A stretch of DNA of 64,000 nt from an uncultured Lachnospiraceae bacterium (GCA_910579465.1 CAJTUB010000007.1:139111-203110); one strand, 5' to 3'; shown: positions 16,347-25,779, numbered from the stretch's first letter. The notes: generated by a model from the letters alone, not told the origin. Numbers and translations are program-made.

Positions 16347-16901
16347 CTACTCAATGTAACCATCCTTCGGATTAATATAATAAACATCGTCACAATTTGT
16401 TGTCGCAGTCGAATTAAACAATCCCTCTCCTGCCTGCAGATGAAGCATCAGCTCTTCATCCTTCGTATCCGACACTTCAAGGCTGACCCTGCCATGGAAC
16501 CCGTTTAAGAACTGCCCGGTCTGCAAAAGTGCCTCGCCGCCGTCCTCAAACGCAATCTGCACCGTAAGCCATGCCTCGCCGGAAATATCAGAAAGCTTCA
16601 GCTTCTCTGCGGATTCGGTCACTTTCTTCTTCGCCGGTACCTTACCAAAGTCCATGACCTCTGTCATTGTTCCGTCATTATCCTCGTACCAGATCCGAAG
16701 GGATGTAATCGTATGCGTCGAGCGGTTTCTTATGATGATTTTATTCTCAAGGGTGGACTCGACAAAGACCAGGACAACCAGCAGCAGAATTACAAAGGCA
16801 CCGCCTCCGATCAGGATATTCCGGAGCTTTTTATTCGGAACGCCCTTGTCCTTTGACTTCTTTCCCTGATACTCATAATTTTTTACCTTTACCTTACTCA
16901 T
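16347..16901 (-). CDS. Small membrane-anchored protein, unknown function
   Basis: A 184-residue protein not recognised. A Lys-rich cytoplasmic N-terminus (about 1-27) is followed by one strongly hydrophobic helix (ILIGGGAFVILLLVVLVFV, about 29-48) and an extracytoplasmic part of short beta-strand-like segments (IIIRNRSTHTITSLRIWYED). The stop is 39 nt before the aconitase-family start, so the two are probably co-transcribed. Confidence 0.75.
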   Translation of the reverse strand: MSKVKVKNYEYQGKKSKDKGVPNKKLRNILIGGGAFVILLLVVLVFVESTLENKIIIRNRSTHTITSLRIWYEDNDGTMTEVMDFGKVPAKKKVTESAEKLKLSDISGEAWLTVQIAFEDGGEALLQTGQFLNGFHGRVSLEVSDTKDEELMLHLQAGEGLFNSTATTNCDDVYYINPKDGYIE

Positions 16902-16934
16902 CTGATTCTCTCCTACTTCCGTTTTCTTTTTTTC

Positions 16935-16964
16935 AAAAAAAGAGGTGATGCAGCTGCGTCACCT
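16935..16964 (-). terminator. Intrinsic terminator downstream of the CheX-like gene
   Basis: On the minus strand AGGTGA and TCACCT enclose the self-complementary GCAGCTGC, followed by CTCT7. It lies about 100 nt beyond the CheX-like stop and directly before the ribosome binding site of the 184-residue membrane protein. Confidence 0.85.
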
Positions 16965-17062
16965 TTCTCTTTTGAGAATGTGCCCCGCGCATAAAGCTGG
17001 CTGCACGGCCGCACCGATACAGGCACTCTGTAAAAAGGACTCCTGCCTGTCCGCTGTATCTG

Positions 17063-17539
17063 TTATGCCAGCTTTAACAGGAAAAACATCCTGATTTCCT
17101 TATTATCTCCATACAAAAGCGGCACCTTAATCGAGGTCATATTCGGGGAAGCAAGCTTCGCTTTCCCTGTCGCCAGTGTCGGCGGCGTAATGTCAATCAT
17201 GACTTTATTGTTGGAAAGCAGTGTTGCAGCGTTTCCCATAATCATGTTCCCGAGCTCGCTTAATGCGCTCTTTGCCATATCGTCAATCTCCGTCACCGGC
17301 ATTCCCATCATCATACGGGACGCAATGTCCTTTGCCACATCAAAATCAAACACAATGCAAACCTGTCCGGTCAGCTCTCCGGTAATACCAAGCATAATAA
17401 ACATAGGTTCTCCGTCGATTACTATGTTATCCTTCGAAATGTGTCCTACTTCTATCTGGATACCGCACACCTGATCCAGAATCCTCTTTGCTGACACTAA
17501 AAACGGGTTAATATGCTCAGCAGATACTATTCCTGCCAT
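17063..17539 (-). CDS. CheX-like chemotaxis phosphatase domain protein
   Basis: A 158-residue single-domain protein of the CheC/CheX superfamily. The phosphatase helix motif with conserved Glu and Asn is seen in ALSELGNMIMGNAATLL (about 91-107), preceded by VFDFDVAKDIASRMMMGMPV. CheX dephosphorylates CheY-P, and stand-alone homologues occur in genomes without flagella, where they probably act on other response regulators. No chemotaxis genes are adjacent; it has its own promoter and terminator. Confidence 0.85.
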   Translation of the reverse strand: MAGIVSAEHINPFLVSAKRILDQVCGIQIEVGHISKDNIVIDGEPMFIMLGITGELTGQVCIVFDFDVAKDIASRMMMGMPVTEIDDMAKSALSELGNMIMGNAATLLSNNKVMIDITPPTLATGKAKLASPNMTSIKVPLLYGDNKEIRMFFLLKLA

Positions 17540-17627
17540 GTCAATCCATACCTTTCTGTAAGTAAACTACTCCTCATACGCAAACAACTCTGTGCCAAAA
17601 GGCGCCTTTCCTCCTCCCTGTCCTCTT

Positions 17628-17656
17628 ATCATACCAAATTTAAAGCGTAGTTTCAA
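17628..17656 (-). promoter_or_regulatory. Sigma-A promoter of the CheX-like gene
   Basis: TTGAAA (17651-17656) and TATGAT (17628-17633) with a 17-bp spacer. The leader to the ATG at 17539 is about 80 nt and purine-rich. Confidence 0.85.
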
Positions 17657-17688
17657 TAGTTTTCCAAACTTTTTAGCCTTTCGTGCCA

Positions 17689-17737
17689 GGCTGTCACACG
17701 AAAGCAGCGGCTCCGCGCTGCGCTTTGTGTAACAGCC
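17689..17737 (-). terminator. Long hairpin at the 3' end of the Mrp-like operon
   Basis: The minus strand forms an imperfect stem of about 20 bp (GGCTGT-ACAC-AAGC-CAGCG and its complement) just 7 nt after the last antiporter gene. It lacks a clear T-run, so it may act as an mRNA 3'-end stabiliser rather than a full terminator. Confidence 0.6.
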
Positions 17738-17744
17738 GCGCCTC

Positions 17745-19658
17745 TTAGAAAAGCAGGTAAAGCAGCGTAATCGCAAGTCCGGTTGCCGCAAGCAGCAGTC
17801 CGAAGGACACACTTCCTGTAATCAGGGAAAACGTCTGCCTTGCCTCCAGCTCGCTTACCGCAAACACCGATACAAACGACTTTTTAATCGGATGCTTGTG
17901 GAACAGCGTCTTATTTAACAGAAGCACCAGCATATCCATTGCCGTTCCGAGCATATGGGTAAACCTGGTTCCGACCCAGACAGACAGCCGTTTCTTCCGC
18001 GGCGCAAGTACCGTATGGTTTAAGAGCGCCGCCGCGCCGTCTACAAGGCGGTCAAAAAGCCGGCAGAAAAACGCGCAGACAAACGGAAGGAAATAGAGCA
18101 GCACCGGACGGTAGACGGCATCCTCCAGATCAAGCCAGGAAGGAATCCGGTTCACATAAATCCGCCTTCCGTCCTCCTCCTTCTTCATCAAAAGAAAACG
18201 TACCACGACCACATAGACCAGAATACCGATGGCAGCGGAAATCGCCGCCCCCTTTAAATTTTCAGCCGAGAGCCAGGCAATGCCGGAAAGCTTCACGCCC
18301 CTTCCGCCGGAATACGGATTGAAAAAGGCTTCTGCTACACCGCCGATTTCGGCAAAAAGCCGGTCCGGCGTAAGGCCAAGTACCAGTAAAAGGACTGCAG
18401 AGCCGCAGACCGCAATCCCTGAGAGCGGCGTCATGCTCCTTGCCACCGTATGCTGCTCTCCCTCCCCGTGCTCTATGAAAATAGCAATAAAAAGCTTCAG
18501 CATATAGGCAAGCGTCAGCCCGCCTGCAATTAAAAACAAAACCTCTGCCATCCGGAACAGGGAAAGCTCCGAAGCCGCTCCCGCTGCTTCCAGATGTGCA
18601 ATCTGCTCCACAATACTTTCGTGCAGCAGCGTTTTGCTGATATAGCCGTTTAAGCCCGGGATACCCGCAAGTCCGAGCACGCCGGAAAGGACTGCCGCCC
18701 CGAGTACAGGGTGCTTCCTCCCGAAGCCGCGTACCTGGTTTAAGTCAAGGGAATGCGTATGGATATACACCACGCCTGCCGCCATAAACAAAACCAGCTT
18801 TAACAGGGAATGGTTCACCATATGATACACGGTCCCGTAAAGCGCAGGACCCTCGCCTCCTGTCATACTGACCATCCCGGCGCCGAGCGTAATAAACCCG
18901 ATCTGGGATACTGACGAGCAGGCAAGAATCCGTTTGATGTCCACCGAAAACAACGCCGAAACCGCACCGATGAGCATCGTAACCAGTCCCAGCACAAAAA
19001 TCACCCTGCCCCATGCCGCATCGCCGGAAAGCAGATAGCAGTTTACAAGCAGCATACCGAAAACACCGCACTTCGTCAGCATCCCGGAAAGAAGTGCGGA
19101 GGCAGGCGCCGGAGCTGCCGGATGCGCCTTCGGAAGCCAGATATGGAGCGGAAACACACCTGCCTTTCCTGCAAAACCGACGGTAAGAAGCGCTGCCGCG
19201 GTATACAGATAATTCCTGCGGTTTCCGAAATTCCCGCCCTCTCCGTCCAGAAACTGCTCCGCATAGCTCCGCAAGCCGGAGATTTCCAGTGAGCCGAACG
19301 CATGCTGCAGCAGAAACAGCCCCATCAGCATGGACAGGCCGCCGATGACCGCCACGGCCAAATAGGTTTTGGACGCACGGACCGCCGCCGGGGTTTCCTC
19401 CTGCACGACCCACACATAGGAAGTAAAGGACATCAGTTCAAAAAAGAGAAACAGCGTCAGCAGATCCGCCGCAAAAAATACGCCCTCTACCGCAAAAAAC
19501 GTCAGAACCGTAAAGCAGACATAACGTCCCTTGTGGGAATGCCCCTTAAAATACTGTATCGAAAAAAGCCCGGTCATCAGCCACAGGAAAGCAGCTAACA
19601 GTGCATAAAATATGCGGAACCCGTCTGCCGCAAACCGGACTGCCATAATTCCGTTCAT
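17745..19658 (-). CDS. Proton-conducting antiporter subunit (MrpA/MrpD/NuoL-like), fourth copy
   Basis: A 637-residue polytopic protein, last gene of the Mrp-like operon. The start at 19658 overlaps the previous stop as ATGA, which rejects the 28-residue longer frame. Antiporter hallmarks: TM5 Glu in FLFFELMSFTSYVW, TM7 Lys in GFAGKAGVFPLHIWLPKAHP, TM8 Lys in SGMLTKCGVFGM and TM12 Lys in GYISKTLLHESI. It is longer than the other three, with about 150 extra C-terminal residues including a long hydrophilic loop and further helices, reminiscent of NuoL-type extensions. Expected to translocate protons or sodium ions across the membrane. Confidence 0.88.
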   Translation of the reverse strand: MNGIMAVRFAADGFRIFYALLAAFLWLMTGLFSIQYFKGHSHKGRYVCFTVLTFFAVEGVFFAADLLTLFLFFELMSFTSYVWVVQEETPAAVRASKTYLAVAVIGGLSMLMGLFLLQHAFGSLEISGLRSYAEQFLDGEGGNFGNRRNYLYTAAALLTVGFAGKAGVFPLHIWLPKAHPAAPAPASALLSGMLTKCGVFGMLLVNCYLLSGDAAWGRVIFVLGLVTMLIGAVSALFSVDIKRILACSSVSQIGFITLGAGMVSMTGGEGPALYGTVYHMVNHSLLKLVLFMAAGVVYIHTHSLDLNQVRGFGRKHPVLGAAVLSGVLGLAGIPGLNGYISKTLLHESIVEQIAHLEAAGAASELSLFRMAEVLFLIAGGLTLAYMLKLFIAIFIEHGEGEQHTVARSMTPLSGIAVCGSAVLLLVLGLTPDRLFAEIGGVAEAFFNPYSGGRGVKLSGIAWLSAENLKGAAISAAIGILVYVVVVRFLLMKKEEDGRRIYVNRIPSWLDLEDAVYRPVLLYFLPFVCAFFCRLFDRLVDGAAALLNHTVLAPRKKRLSVWVGTRFTHMLGTAMDMLVLLLNKTLFHKHPIKKSFVSVFAVSELEARQTFSLITGSVSFGLLLAATGLAITLLYLLF

Positions 19659-21136
19659 AAAATGCCGCCTCCCTTCGCAACCGTAGTCAGTACATTGGTC
19701 AAAGGTCTTGCAAAAACGCCGAGCAATACCATAAGAACACACAAAAGAATCAGCGGAACCGTCATATAAGCATTGGCTTCACAGCGTTCTGCCGCAGGCT
19801 CCGGCAGCTCCTTTGCCGGAAAGCATGCCTTAAAAACTGCTGAAAACAGATACACCGCCGTCAGCACCGAGGAAACCAGAAGAACCGCAGCCCCTGCCAG
19901 TTCCATCGGCTTTTCGGCTTCTAACGCCGCCTCCGCAAGATTCCATTTGCTTAAAAAGCCCGGAAGCGGCGGGACTCCGGTCAATGCCGCGGAAGCGAGC
20001 GTAAAGCAGGCAAACGTCACCGGCATCCGCCGTCCCATCCCGCGCAAATCCTGGACATACTCCTGTCCGGTCTTATAAAGCACCGCACCGGCACAGAAAA
20101 ACAACGTAATCTTTACGACGCTGTGTACTACCATATGCGTCAGCGCTCCGGTCAGTCCTGCCGGAGTCATTAAAGAGGCCCCGAAAATAATATAGGATAG
20201 ATTACTTATCGTCGAATACGCCAGCCGCCGTTTCAGGTGCTGCTCCTTGAGCGCCATTGCGGAGCCGTAGAGAATTGTAACCAGCGACGCCGCCATAATA
20301 ATATATTGTGCCATGCTCCCCCGCAGAAAATCCGCACCAAAGCTGAAATAGGTAATGCGCATAATGGCAAACGCTCCTGCGTTCACGACCGCAGCCGCAT
20401 GCAGCAGCGCCGTCACCGGCGTCGGCGCCACGGAAGCCGTCGGCAGCCAGCGGTGCAGCGGGAAAATTGCCGCCTTTACGCCAAAGCCGAAGGTTGTCAG
20501 CACATAGGCTGCACGCAGAAGCTTCACCTGCACGTCGGTATAGGTCTGGTTCAGCACGCCGCCGTAAACAAAGTCGATGCTGTCGCCAAAGGTCAGGATA
20601 AATGCAATTCCGATAAAGGCAAACGCCGCACCGCCTACCGAATAGACCACATACCGTCTGCCTGCGAATACTCCCTTCCTGCGCATGCCGTGCATCACAA
20701 GCGGCAGCGTGACAAAGGTAAGCAGCTCATAAAACAAATACAGCGTCATCAGGTTTCCTGCAAACGCAATTCCCATCGTAATTCCGTATGTCATCGTATA
20801 AAAGGTAAAAAAGGCATTTTCCTTTCCCTCATGCTTCATATACTCAAAGGCATAGCAGGTAGCAATCGGCCAGAGCACCGCAACCAGGGCGCCGAACACA
20901 CAGCCCGCGCCGTCCGTATGGAACGAAATTGAAAGCTTTCCTGCCATATTTAACAGCATAAGGTAGCCCTGCGGGCGGATGACAAATAAAATGACAAACA
21001 CAAGTGCCGTATTCAGCAGGGTTACACTGCCGACATACAGCCTGCGTGCCGCCGCCTTTTCAAAATGAAACAGCGGGATACAGGCACCAAAAAGAATCGG
21101 GAATAAAATCGGAAGTACCATCCAATAATCACGCAT
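19655..21136 (-). CDS. Proton-conducting antiporter subunit (MrpD-like), third copy
   Basis: A 493-residue, roughly 14-helix protein. The TM5 Glu (E137 in LYLFYELLTF), TM7 Lys (K221 in FGFGVKAAIFPLHRWLP) and the TM12-region Lys (GFLSKWNLAEAAL) are present, but the TM8 position that is Lys in its sisters is Asn (N252 in AAAVVNAGAF). It overlaps the downstream antiporter gene by 4 nt. The loss suggests a changed or inactive half-channel. Confidence 0.88.
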   Translation of the reverse strand: MRDYWMVLPILFPILFGACIPLFHFEKAAARRLYVGSVTLLNTALVFVILFVIRPQGYLMLLNMAGKLSISFHTDGAGCVFGALVAVLWPIATCYAFEYMKHEGKENAFFTFYTMTYGITMGIAFAGNLMTLYLFYELLTFVTLPLVMHGMRRKGVFAGRRYVVYSVGGAAFAFIGIAFILTFGDSIDFVYGGVLNQTYTDVQVKLLRAAYVLTTFGFGVKAAIFPLHRWLPTASVAPTPVTALLHAAAVVNAGAFAIMRITYFSFGADFLRGSMAQYIIMAASLVTILYGSAMALKEQHLKRRLAYSTISNLSYIIFGASLMTPAGLTGALTHMVVHSVVKITLFFCAGAVLYKTGQEYVQDLRGMGRRMPVTFACFTLASAALTGVPPLPGFLSKWNLAEAALEAEKPMELAGAAVLLVSSVLTAVYLFSAVFKACFPAKELPEPAAERCEANAYMTVPLILLCVLMVLLGVFARPLTNVLTTVAKGGGIL

Positions 21137-21161
21137 ACTTTTCTCCTTTCCGCCGTTGTTA

Positions 21162-22634
21162 TCACAGCCGTAAAATCTCCGTTCCGATTTTTGTTACAAG
21201 CTCACAGAACGGTGATGAAAACATCCCGAACAGCACCGCCGCCGCAGAAAACACCGCAAGAGGCAGCAGCATGGACGGCGAGGCCTCCTTTAACTCCGGA
21301 CGCTCCGGGGAATACTCTCTTCCCGGGAAAAAACCGTCTGCCGGAATCATAAAGAGATACCCTGCGGTCAGAAGCGCGCTGACAAGCAGCACGGCAGGAC
21401 CCAGATAAGAAAAGAAACTGACCGGCGCCGAAAGTGCTCCAAGCGCCAGATACCACTTGCTGACAAAGCCCGAGGCAGGCGGTATCCCGACAAGCGCAAG
21501 CGCTGCAAAGGTAAAGCACAAAAAGGTGACCGGCAGCTGCTTTCCGAGGCCACGCAGCTCGTTTGCCCGCTCCTTTCCGGTCTTGTGAATTATAATACCG
21601 GCGAACAAAAACAGTGCGCTTTTTATAACCGAATGAAACACCAGATGAAGCAACGCCGCAGAAAAGCCCTCCGGCGTCATTAACGCCAGCCCGAACAAAA
21701 TATAGGAAACCTGACTGACCGTGGAATACGCCAGCCTTTTCTTCAGCACCTTTTCTTTGTATGCAAGCATGGAACCCATCAATACCGTCACTAACGACAG
21801 CGTCAGAAACAATATCTGTACCGGCGTTCCGACCAGGAACTCCGTTCCGATAATCCCGTAAAGACTGCGGATCAGCCCCAGCACACCGGACTTCGTGATA
21901 ATGCCGGAAAGCACCGCGGATGCGGGCGTCGGCGCCGCCGGATGTGCCGTCGGGAGCCAGCCGTGCAGCGGGAACATCCCCGCCTTTGTCCCGAAGCCGA
22001 GAATCAGAAGCACTGCCGCCGCAAATACCTGCCCTTCCTTCACCTCCGGATTCAGCGTACCAGCCCCGAACCGCAGCCCCTCCGCATTTCCGGCAAGCAG
22101 GAAAATCCCCGCTAACACCAGGGTTGCTCCGGTTACCGAGTAAAACAGATACTTCCGCGCTGCCCGTACCGACTCCCCGGTACGGGTATGCAGCACGAAC
22201 GGAACCGTCATAAACGTCATCCACTCATAAAACAGATAAAAGGATACCAGATTCCCTGCCATGCCGACGCCCTGCAGTACCCCGAGCGTAATCAGGTAAA
22301 AGCCGTAAAAGCGTTCCTTTTTTTCCGTCCCGGCAAAATAGCCGGAAGAATAAACGCCGACCGCCAGAAACACAAGGGAAGAAAGCACGCAGAATAACCC
22401 GGAAAGCCCGTCATTACACAAAATAAGCCTGATTTCCGGCGTGATGCAGAACAGTTCTACGCTTGTCGTATCCATAGCCGCCCCGGCTCCGGCAAAACCC
22501 GCCTCAAGCAAAAGCACTGTAAACAAAAAAACCGTACCTGCCCTCCGGCCCTTCCGGAACGGAGCCGTAAAGAAAAGACAGCCCGCCGCCACCGGAAACA
22601 ATATCTGAATCAGCAATAAAATTTGTTGTCCCAT
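21162..22634 (-). CDS. Proton-conducting antiporter subunit (MrpD-like), second copy
   Basis: A 490-residue membrane protein with a full antiporter core: TM5 Glu in FYLFYEWMTFMTVPF, TM7 Lys in GFGTKAGMFPLHGWLPTAHP, TM8 Lys in LSGIITKSGVLGL and TM12 Lys in GFVSKWYLALGAL. It lies 15 nt after the first MrpD-like gene. Resemblance to the third copy suggests serial duplication. Confidence 0.88.
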   Translation of the reverse strand: MGQQILLLIQILFPVAAGCLFFTAPFRKGRRAGTVFLFTVLLLEAGFAGAGAAMDTTSVELFCITPEIRLILCNDGLSGLFCVLSSLVFLAVGVYSSGYFAGTEKKERFYGFYLITLGVLQGVGMAGNLVSFYLFYEWMTFMTVPFVLHTRTGESVRAARKYLFYSVTGATLVLAGIFLLAGNAEGLRFGAGTLNPEVKEGQVFAAAVLLILGFGTKAGMFPLHGWLPTAHPAAPTPASAVLSGIITKSGVLGLIRSLYGIIGTEFLVGTPVQILFLTLSLVTVLMGSMLAYKEKVLKKRLAYSTVSQVSYILFGLALMTPEGFSAALLHLVFHSVIKSALFLFAGIIIHKTGKERANELRGLGKQLPVTFLCFTFAALALVGIPPASGFVSKWYLALGALSAPVSFFSYLGPAVLLVSALLTAGYLFMIPADGFFPGREYSPERPELKEASPSMLLPLAVFSAAAVLFGMFSSPFCELVTKIGTEILRL

Positions 22635-22649
22635 TCTTTGCCTCCTTCG

Positions 22650-24143
22650 TTACGAAAACATCCTAAGACCCTGTTCAATCGCCTTTATCAGCGGATTGGA
22701 GGCCAGACCGAGCGCAAAATTAATGAAAATGAAGCAGACCATCCCGGCACAGAACGTAATGCCCGGACGGAAGGTGCTGTCCTGGTACTTTTCATTGCGC
22801 GGCGTATAAATCGAAATCACCGCACGGATAAAGTAAAGCGCATTTAGCACCGTACTGATTGCCAAAATAATCAGGGCAATTGCCATCTTTAAGGACACTG
22901 TCTCAAGTGCCGCAGAGGTCAGGAACAGCTTTGAGATAAAGCCGGCAAACAATGGCACGCCGACCATGGACAGGGCGCCGACCGTAAACGCTGCCCCTGC
23001 AATTTTATTCCGGTAGCCTGAGCCTTTCAGCTCCGAAAACTCCTTCCAGTTGCCCGACACCTCGGACAGCCCGCGGCACGCCACAAACAGCATGGACTTC
23101 GTCGCCGCATGGGAAAAGATATGGAATACCGCCGCCGTTACGCCGAGCTGTGTCCCGAAGCCGAGTCCCATATAAATATAGCCAATCTGCGCAACGGAAG
23201 AAAACGCAATCATACGCCGCATATCGGTTTCCTTATTTGCGCTGACCGAGCCGAACAGCATGCCTGCCACACCAAGCACAAAAAAGACGTTTGTAATCTT
23301 GCTGTCCCAGAATACCTCTGTCCCGATGACACGATAAATAATCTTAATCAGAAGAAAAAGGTACGCCTTGGACACGAGACTGGAAAGAATTGCTGCGGAG
23401 GATGCCGTCGAATAGCCGTAGGCGTCCGGCAGCCACGCATGGAACGGAAACAGCGCGCTTTTTATGGCAATTCCGACACTGATTAAGCCGATAATTACCG
23501 TAAGCGGCATCGCATACTCTCCCTGCGCCGCCAGCTCCCCGACCGCCTGTTGTATGTTACTCATAAGCAGGTGTCCGGTCAGGTCGTACTGGAGCGAAAT
23601 ACCGATAAGCAAAAGTCCTGAGCCGAGCAGGCTCATAATCATGTACTTGGTCGCCGCAAGCATGGAATGCCCGTTGCTCCGCACCATAATCAGACCGCCT
23701 GCCGCAATCGTATTGATTTCCACAAATACATAAGCAGTAAACAAATCGTTCGTATAGACAAGCGCCAGAAGGGAGCTTAACAGCAAATCTACCAGGACGA
23801 AATAAAGATTCTGTTTCGAAGCCTCAATATCTACCTTTAAATACTTCTCGCCGCCAAGCAAAGACAGCAGCATAATCACGGAAAAGAACAGTGCCATGAC
23901 GCCTTCCATGACACCTGCACGGATTTCATTCCCCCACGGGGCAGGAAAATGACCCATGCTGTAAACAAACGCCTCCCCCGTCTGCATGGTATAGGCAAGC
24001 ACCAGGACAGACGCAATACAGCTTCCCGAAATTAACAGAAACGAAAGCAGCTTCGCTACCCGTGGCTTTAATACGGAGGAAATTACGCCGGTGCTTAACG
24101 CGGAAACGATACAAATAAACGGAAGGTTACGAACAAATTCCAT
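22650..24143 (-). CDS. Proton-conducting antiporter subunit (MrpD/MbhH-like), first copy
   Basis: A 497-residue membrane protein in the position of MrpD/MbhH directly after the MrpC-like gene (stop and start overlap by 1 nt). Core residues: TM5 Glu in DLFTAYVFVEINTIAAGG, TM7 Lys in GIAIKSALFPFHAWLPDAYG, TM8 Lys in LSSLVSKAYLFLL and TM12 Lys in GFISKLFLTSAAL. This is the most canonical MrpD of the four. Confidence 0.9.
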   Translation of the reverse strand: MEFVRNLPFICIVSALSTGVISSVLKPRVAKLLSFLLISGSCIASVLVLAYTMQTGEAFVYSMGHFPAPWGNEIRAGVMEGVMALFFSVIMLLSLLGGEKYLKVDIEASKQNLYFVLVDLLLSSLLALVYTNDLFTAYVFVEINTIAAGGLIMVRSNGHSMLAATKYMIMSLLGSGLLLIGISLQYDLTGHLLMSNIQQAVGELAAQGEYAMPLTVIIGLISVGIAIKSALFPFHAWLPDAYGYSTASSAAILSSLVSKAYLFLLIKIIYRVIGTEVFWDSKITNVFFVLGVAGMLFGSVSANKETDMRRMIAFSSVAQIGYIYMGLGFGTQLGVTAAVFHIFSHAATKSMLFVACRGLSEVSGNWKEFSELKGSGYRNKIAGAAFTVGALSMVGVPLFAGFISKLFLTSAALETVSLKMAIALIILAISTVLNALYFIRAVISIYTPRNEKYQDSTFRPGITFCAGMVCFIFINFALGLASNPLIKAIEQGLRMFS

Positions 24144-24514
24144 TATTTTTCCTCCTTAATCAGACGCGTAATTTCATCAATATCGAGTGTCCGGTATCTC
24201 CGGTACAGACGGATTGTCAGGGAAAGCATAATTGCCGTAACGCTCACGGACACAACGATACCGGTCAGCACCAGACCGCTCGGTATCGGATTGATATAGT
24301 TCTCCGGCTCCGGCACATCTCCGGAAACAATCGGCACCTTTCTTCCGAAAATATATCCCTTTGCCGCCAGAAACAGATAGATTGCAGTGTCCATGATATT
24401 CAGTCCCATAATCTTTTTAATCATGTTCCGGTTTAACAAAAGCGTCGTAAAGCCGATACCGAACAAAATAATGGAAACCGCCTCGTAATAATTTGCAAAT
24501 AAATTCTTTAGCAT
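24143..24514 (-). CDS. MrpC / NuoK-like subunit
   Basis: A 123-residue, three-helix protein of the MrpC/MnhC/NuoK family: FGIGFTTLLLNRNMIKKIMGLNIM near the N-terminus with the conserved helix after it, and DPxxQALVLT replaced by NPIPSGLVLTGIVV. The start at 24514 has GGGAGG upstream and lies one base from the previous stop; the longer frame adds 23 residues inside the upstream gene and was rejected. Confidence 0.9.
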   Translation of the reverse strand: MLKNLFANYYEAVSIILFGIGFTTLLLNRNMIKKIMGLNIMDTAIYLFLAAKGYIFGRKVPIVSGDVPEPENYINPIPSGLVLTGIVVSVSVTAIMLSLTIRLYRRYRTLDIDEITRLIKEEK

Positions 24515-24515
24515 C

Positions 24516-25532
24516 CTACATTCCTCCCTTACGGAACAACGTATAGAAATGATACATCGTGCAGGCAACCACAATGCCGACACAGATATTTAACGGCAGA
24601 ATCAGTCCCCCGGAAAGAATCGCTCCCGGAACCCCCTTCGGAATGCCGCTTTCCAGATGATTTGCACCGGTATAGAACGAATAGCTCTTTGCCACCGCAT
24701 AAAACAGGAGCGGAACCACGGAAATAACCGCATAATTCTTCCGGTTCATAATCCGCCCTGCCTTTTCAAAGCCAAATGCATTGACATACAAAATCAGTCC
24801 GGCGCCGATAATCGCGCCGCCGGAGAATCCGCCGCCGGGAGAAAGATGCCCGTTCAGAATAACAAAAATCCCGAACAGGATAATCACAGGTACAAGTATT
24901 TTTGCCGCAAGCTGAAGTATTTTGTCGTTTTTCGGTTCGTAAAGACGGTCGTTCTCCTCCTCGGCACGCTTCCTGTCCTTCGTATCGTCCAGCCGCAACA
25001 GTATCATCACGCAGCACGCCGCAATAAACAGCACATGGGACTCTCCGAGCGTATCAAAGGCACGGTAATCCAGTATCATACCCGCGACGGCATTGGTTGC
25101 CCCGGTCTCCTCCAGACCGTGCGCATTATACCGCTCCACAACCTCATTGTTATTCGGGTTATCGGACTGTCCGAACTCCGGCAGATAGGACACCGTCACT
25201 AACAGCGTCACAATAATAATCAGGCAGAGCATCACCGCCGCCACCGCATACAGACGTCCGAAAATCCGGACGCCATGCTCCTTCGGCCAGTTCCTGTACC
25301 TCTCCAGCATGGACGCCGCTTCCTTTTCATGCGCCCGTTCAAGCCGGCGGTGTCTTTCCCTCTTATCTTCCTGCTCCGGAAGCGGTTCTGCTCCGGAGCC
25401 CGTACTCTTCTTTCCCGTACCGTTCCTTCCGGACTCCCCGGCATGCAGTTTTGCAGCCTCCGGCATTTCTCCGTCTACAAAACGCACCAGACGCCGCCAC
25501 AGGGAACGCTCATAATCACTCCTCGGCTTCAT
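24516..25532 (-). CDS. MbhE-MrpB fusion subunit of the Mrp-like antiporter
   Basis: A 338-residue protein. Residues 1 to about 85 are charged and low complexity. A first membrane part (about 90-180) with VVERYNAHGLEETGATNAVAGMILDYRAFDTLGE matches the MbhE/MrpA-C-terminal domain. A second part (about 205-338) with ILFGIFVILNGHLSPGGGFSGGAIIGAG is MrpB. In archaeal Mbh these are two genes (MbhE and MbhF); here they are fused. It overlaps the DUF4040 gene by 17 nt. Confidence 0.88.
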   Translation of the reverse strand: MKPRSDYERSLWRRLVRFVDGEMPEAAKLHAGESGRNGTGKKSTGSGAEPLPEQEDKRERHRRLERAHEKEAASMLERYRNWPKEHGVRIFGRLYAVAAVMLCLIIIVTLLVTVSYLPEFGQSDNPNNNEVVERYNAHGLEETGATNAVAGMILDYRAFDTLGESHVLFIAACCVMILLRLDDTKDRKRAEEENDRLYEPKNDKILQLAAKILVPVIILFGIFVILNGHLSPGGGFSGGAIIGAGLILYVNAFGFEKAGRIMNRKNYAVISVVPLLFYAVAKSYSFYTGANHLESGIPKGVPGAILSGGLILPLNICVGIVVACTMYHFYTLFRKGGM

Positions 25533-25779
25533 CGTCCTCTTCTCCCTTCATTGCATGGATTTTCTTCAGTGTAATATAAAACAGCACGCTCGTTACCCCT
25601 GCGCCGACTGCAGCCTCGGTAATGGCGAGGTCAGGCGACTCTAAAATCATCCAGATGACCGACATAATGACGCTGTATGACATAAAAATAACAATAGATG
25701 TCAGAAGGTTTTTGGAAAGTGCCACCGAAACCGCACAAACCACCAGAAGCGAAAGTAAAATATACTCCAGAATCTCCAT
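25516..25779 (-). CDS. DUF4040 / MbhD-like subunit
   Basis: An 87-residue, three-helix protein matching the MbhD piece of the MrpA C-terminal region (ILESPDLAITEAAVGAGVTS is the signature). Its start overlaps the MrpG stop by 1 nt. In classical Mrp this segment is part of MrpA; a separate gene is typical of the Mbh-like arrangement. Confidence 0.88.
   Translation of the reverse strand: MEILEYILLSLLVVCAVSVALSKNLLTSIVIFMSYSVIMSVIWMILESPDLAITEAAVGAGVTSVLFYITLKKIHAMKGEEDDEAEE

Noticed and set aside
17567..17812. Small open frame between the antiporter operon and the CheX-like gene
   Set aside because: It overlaps the end of the antiporter gene, the hairpin and the CheX promoter, and resembles no protein.
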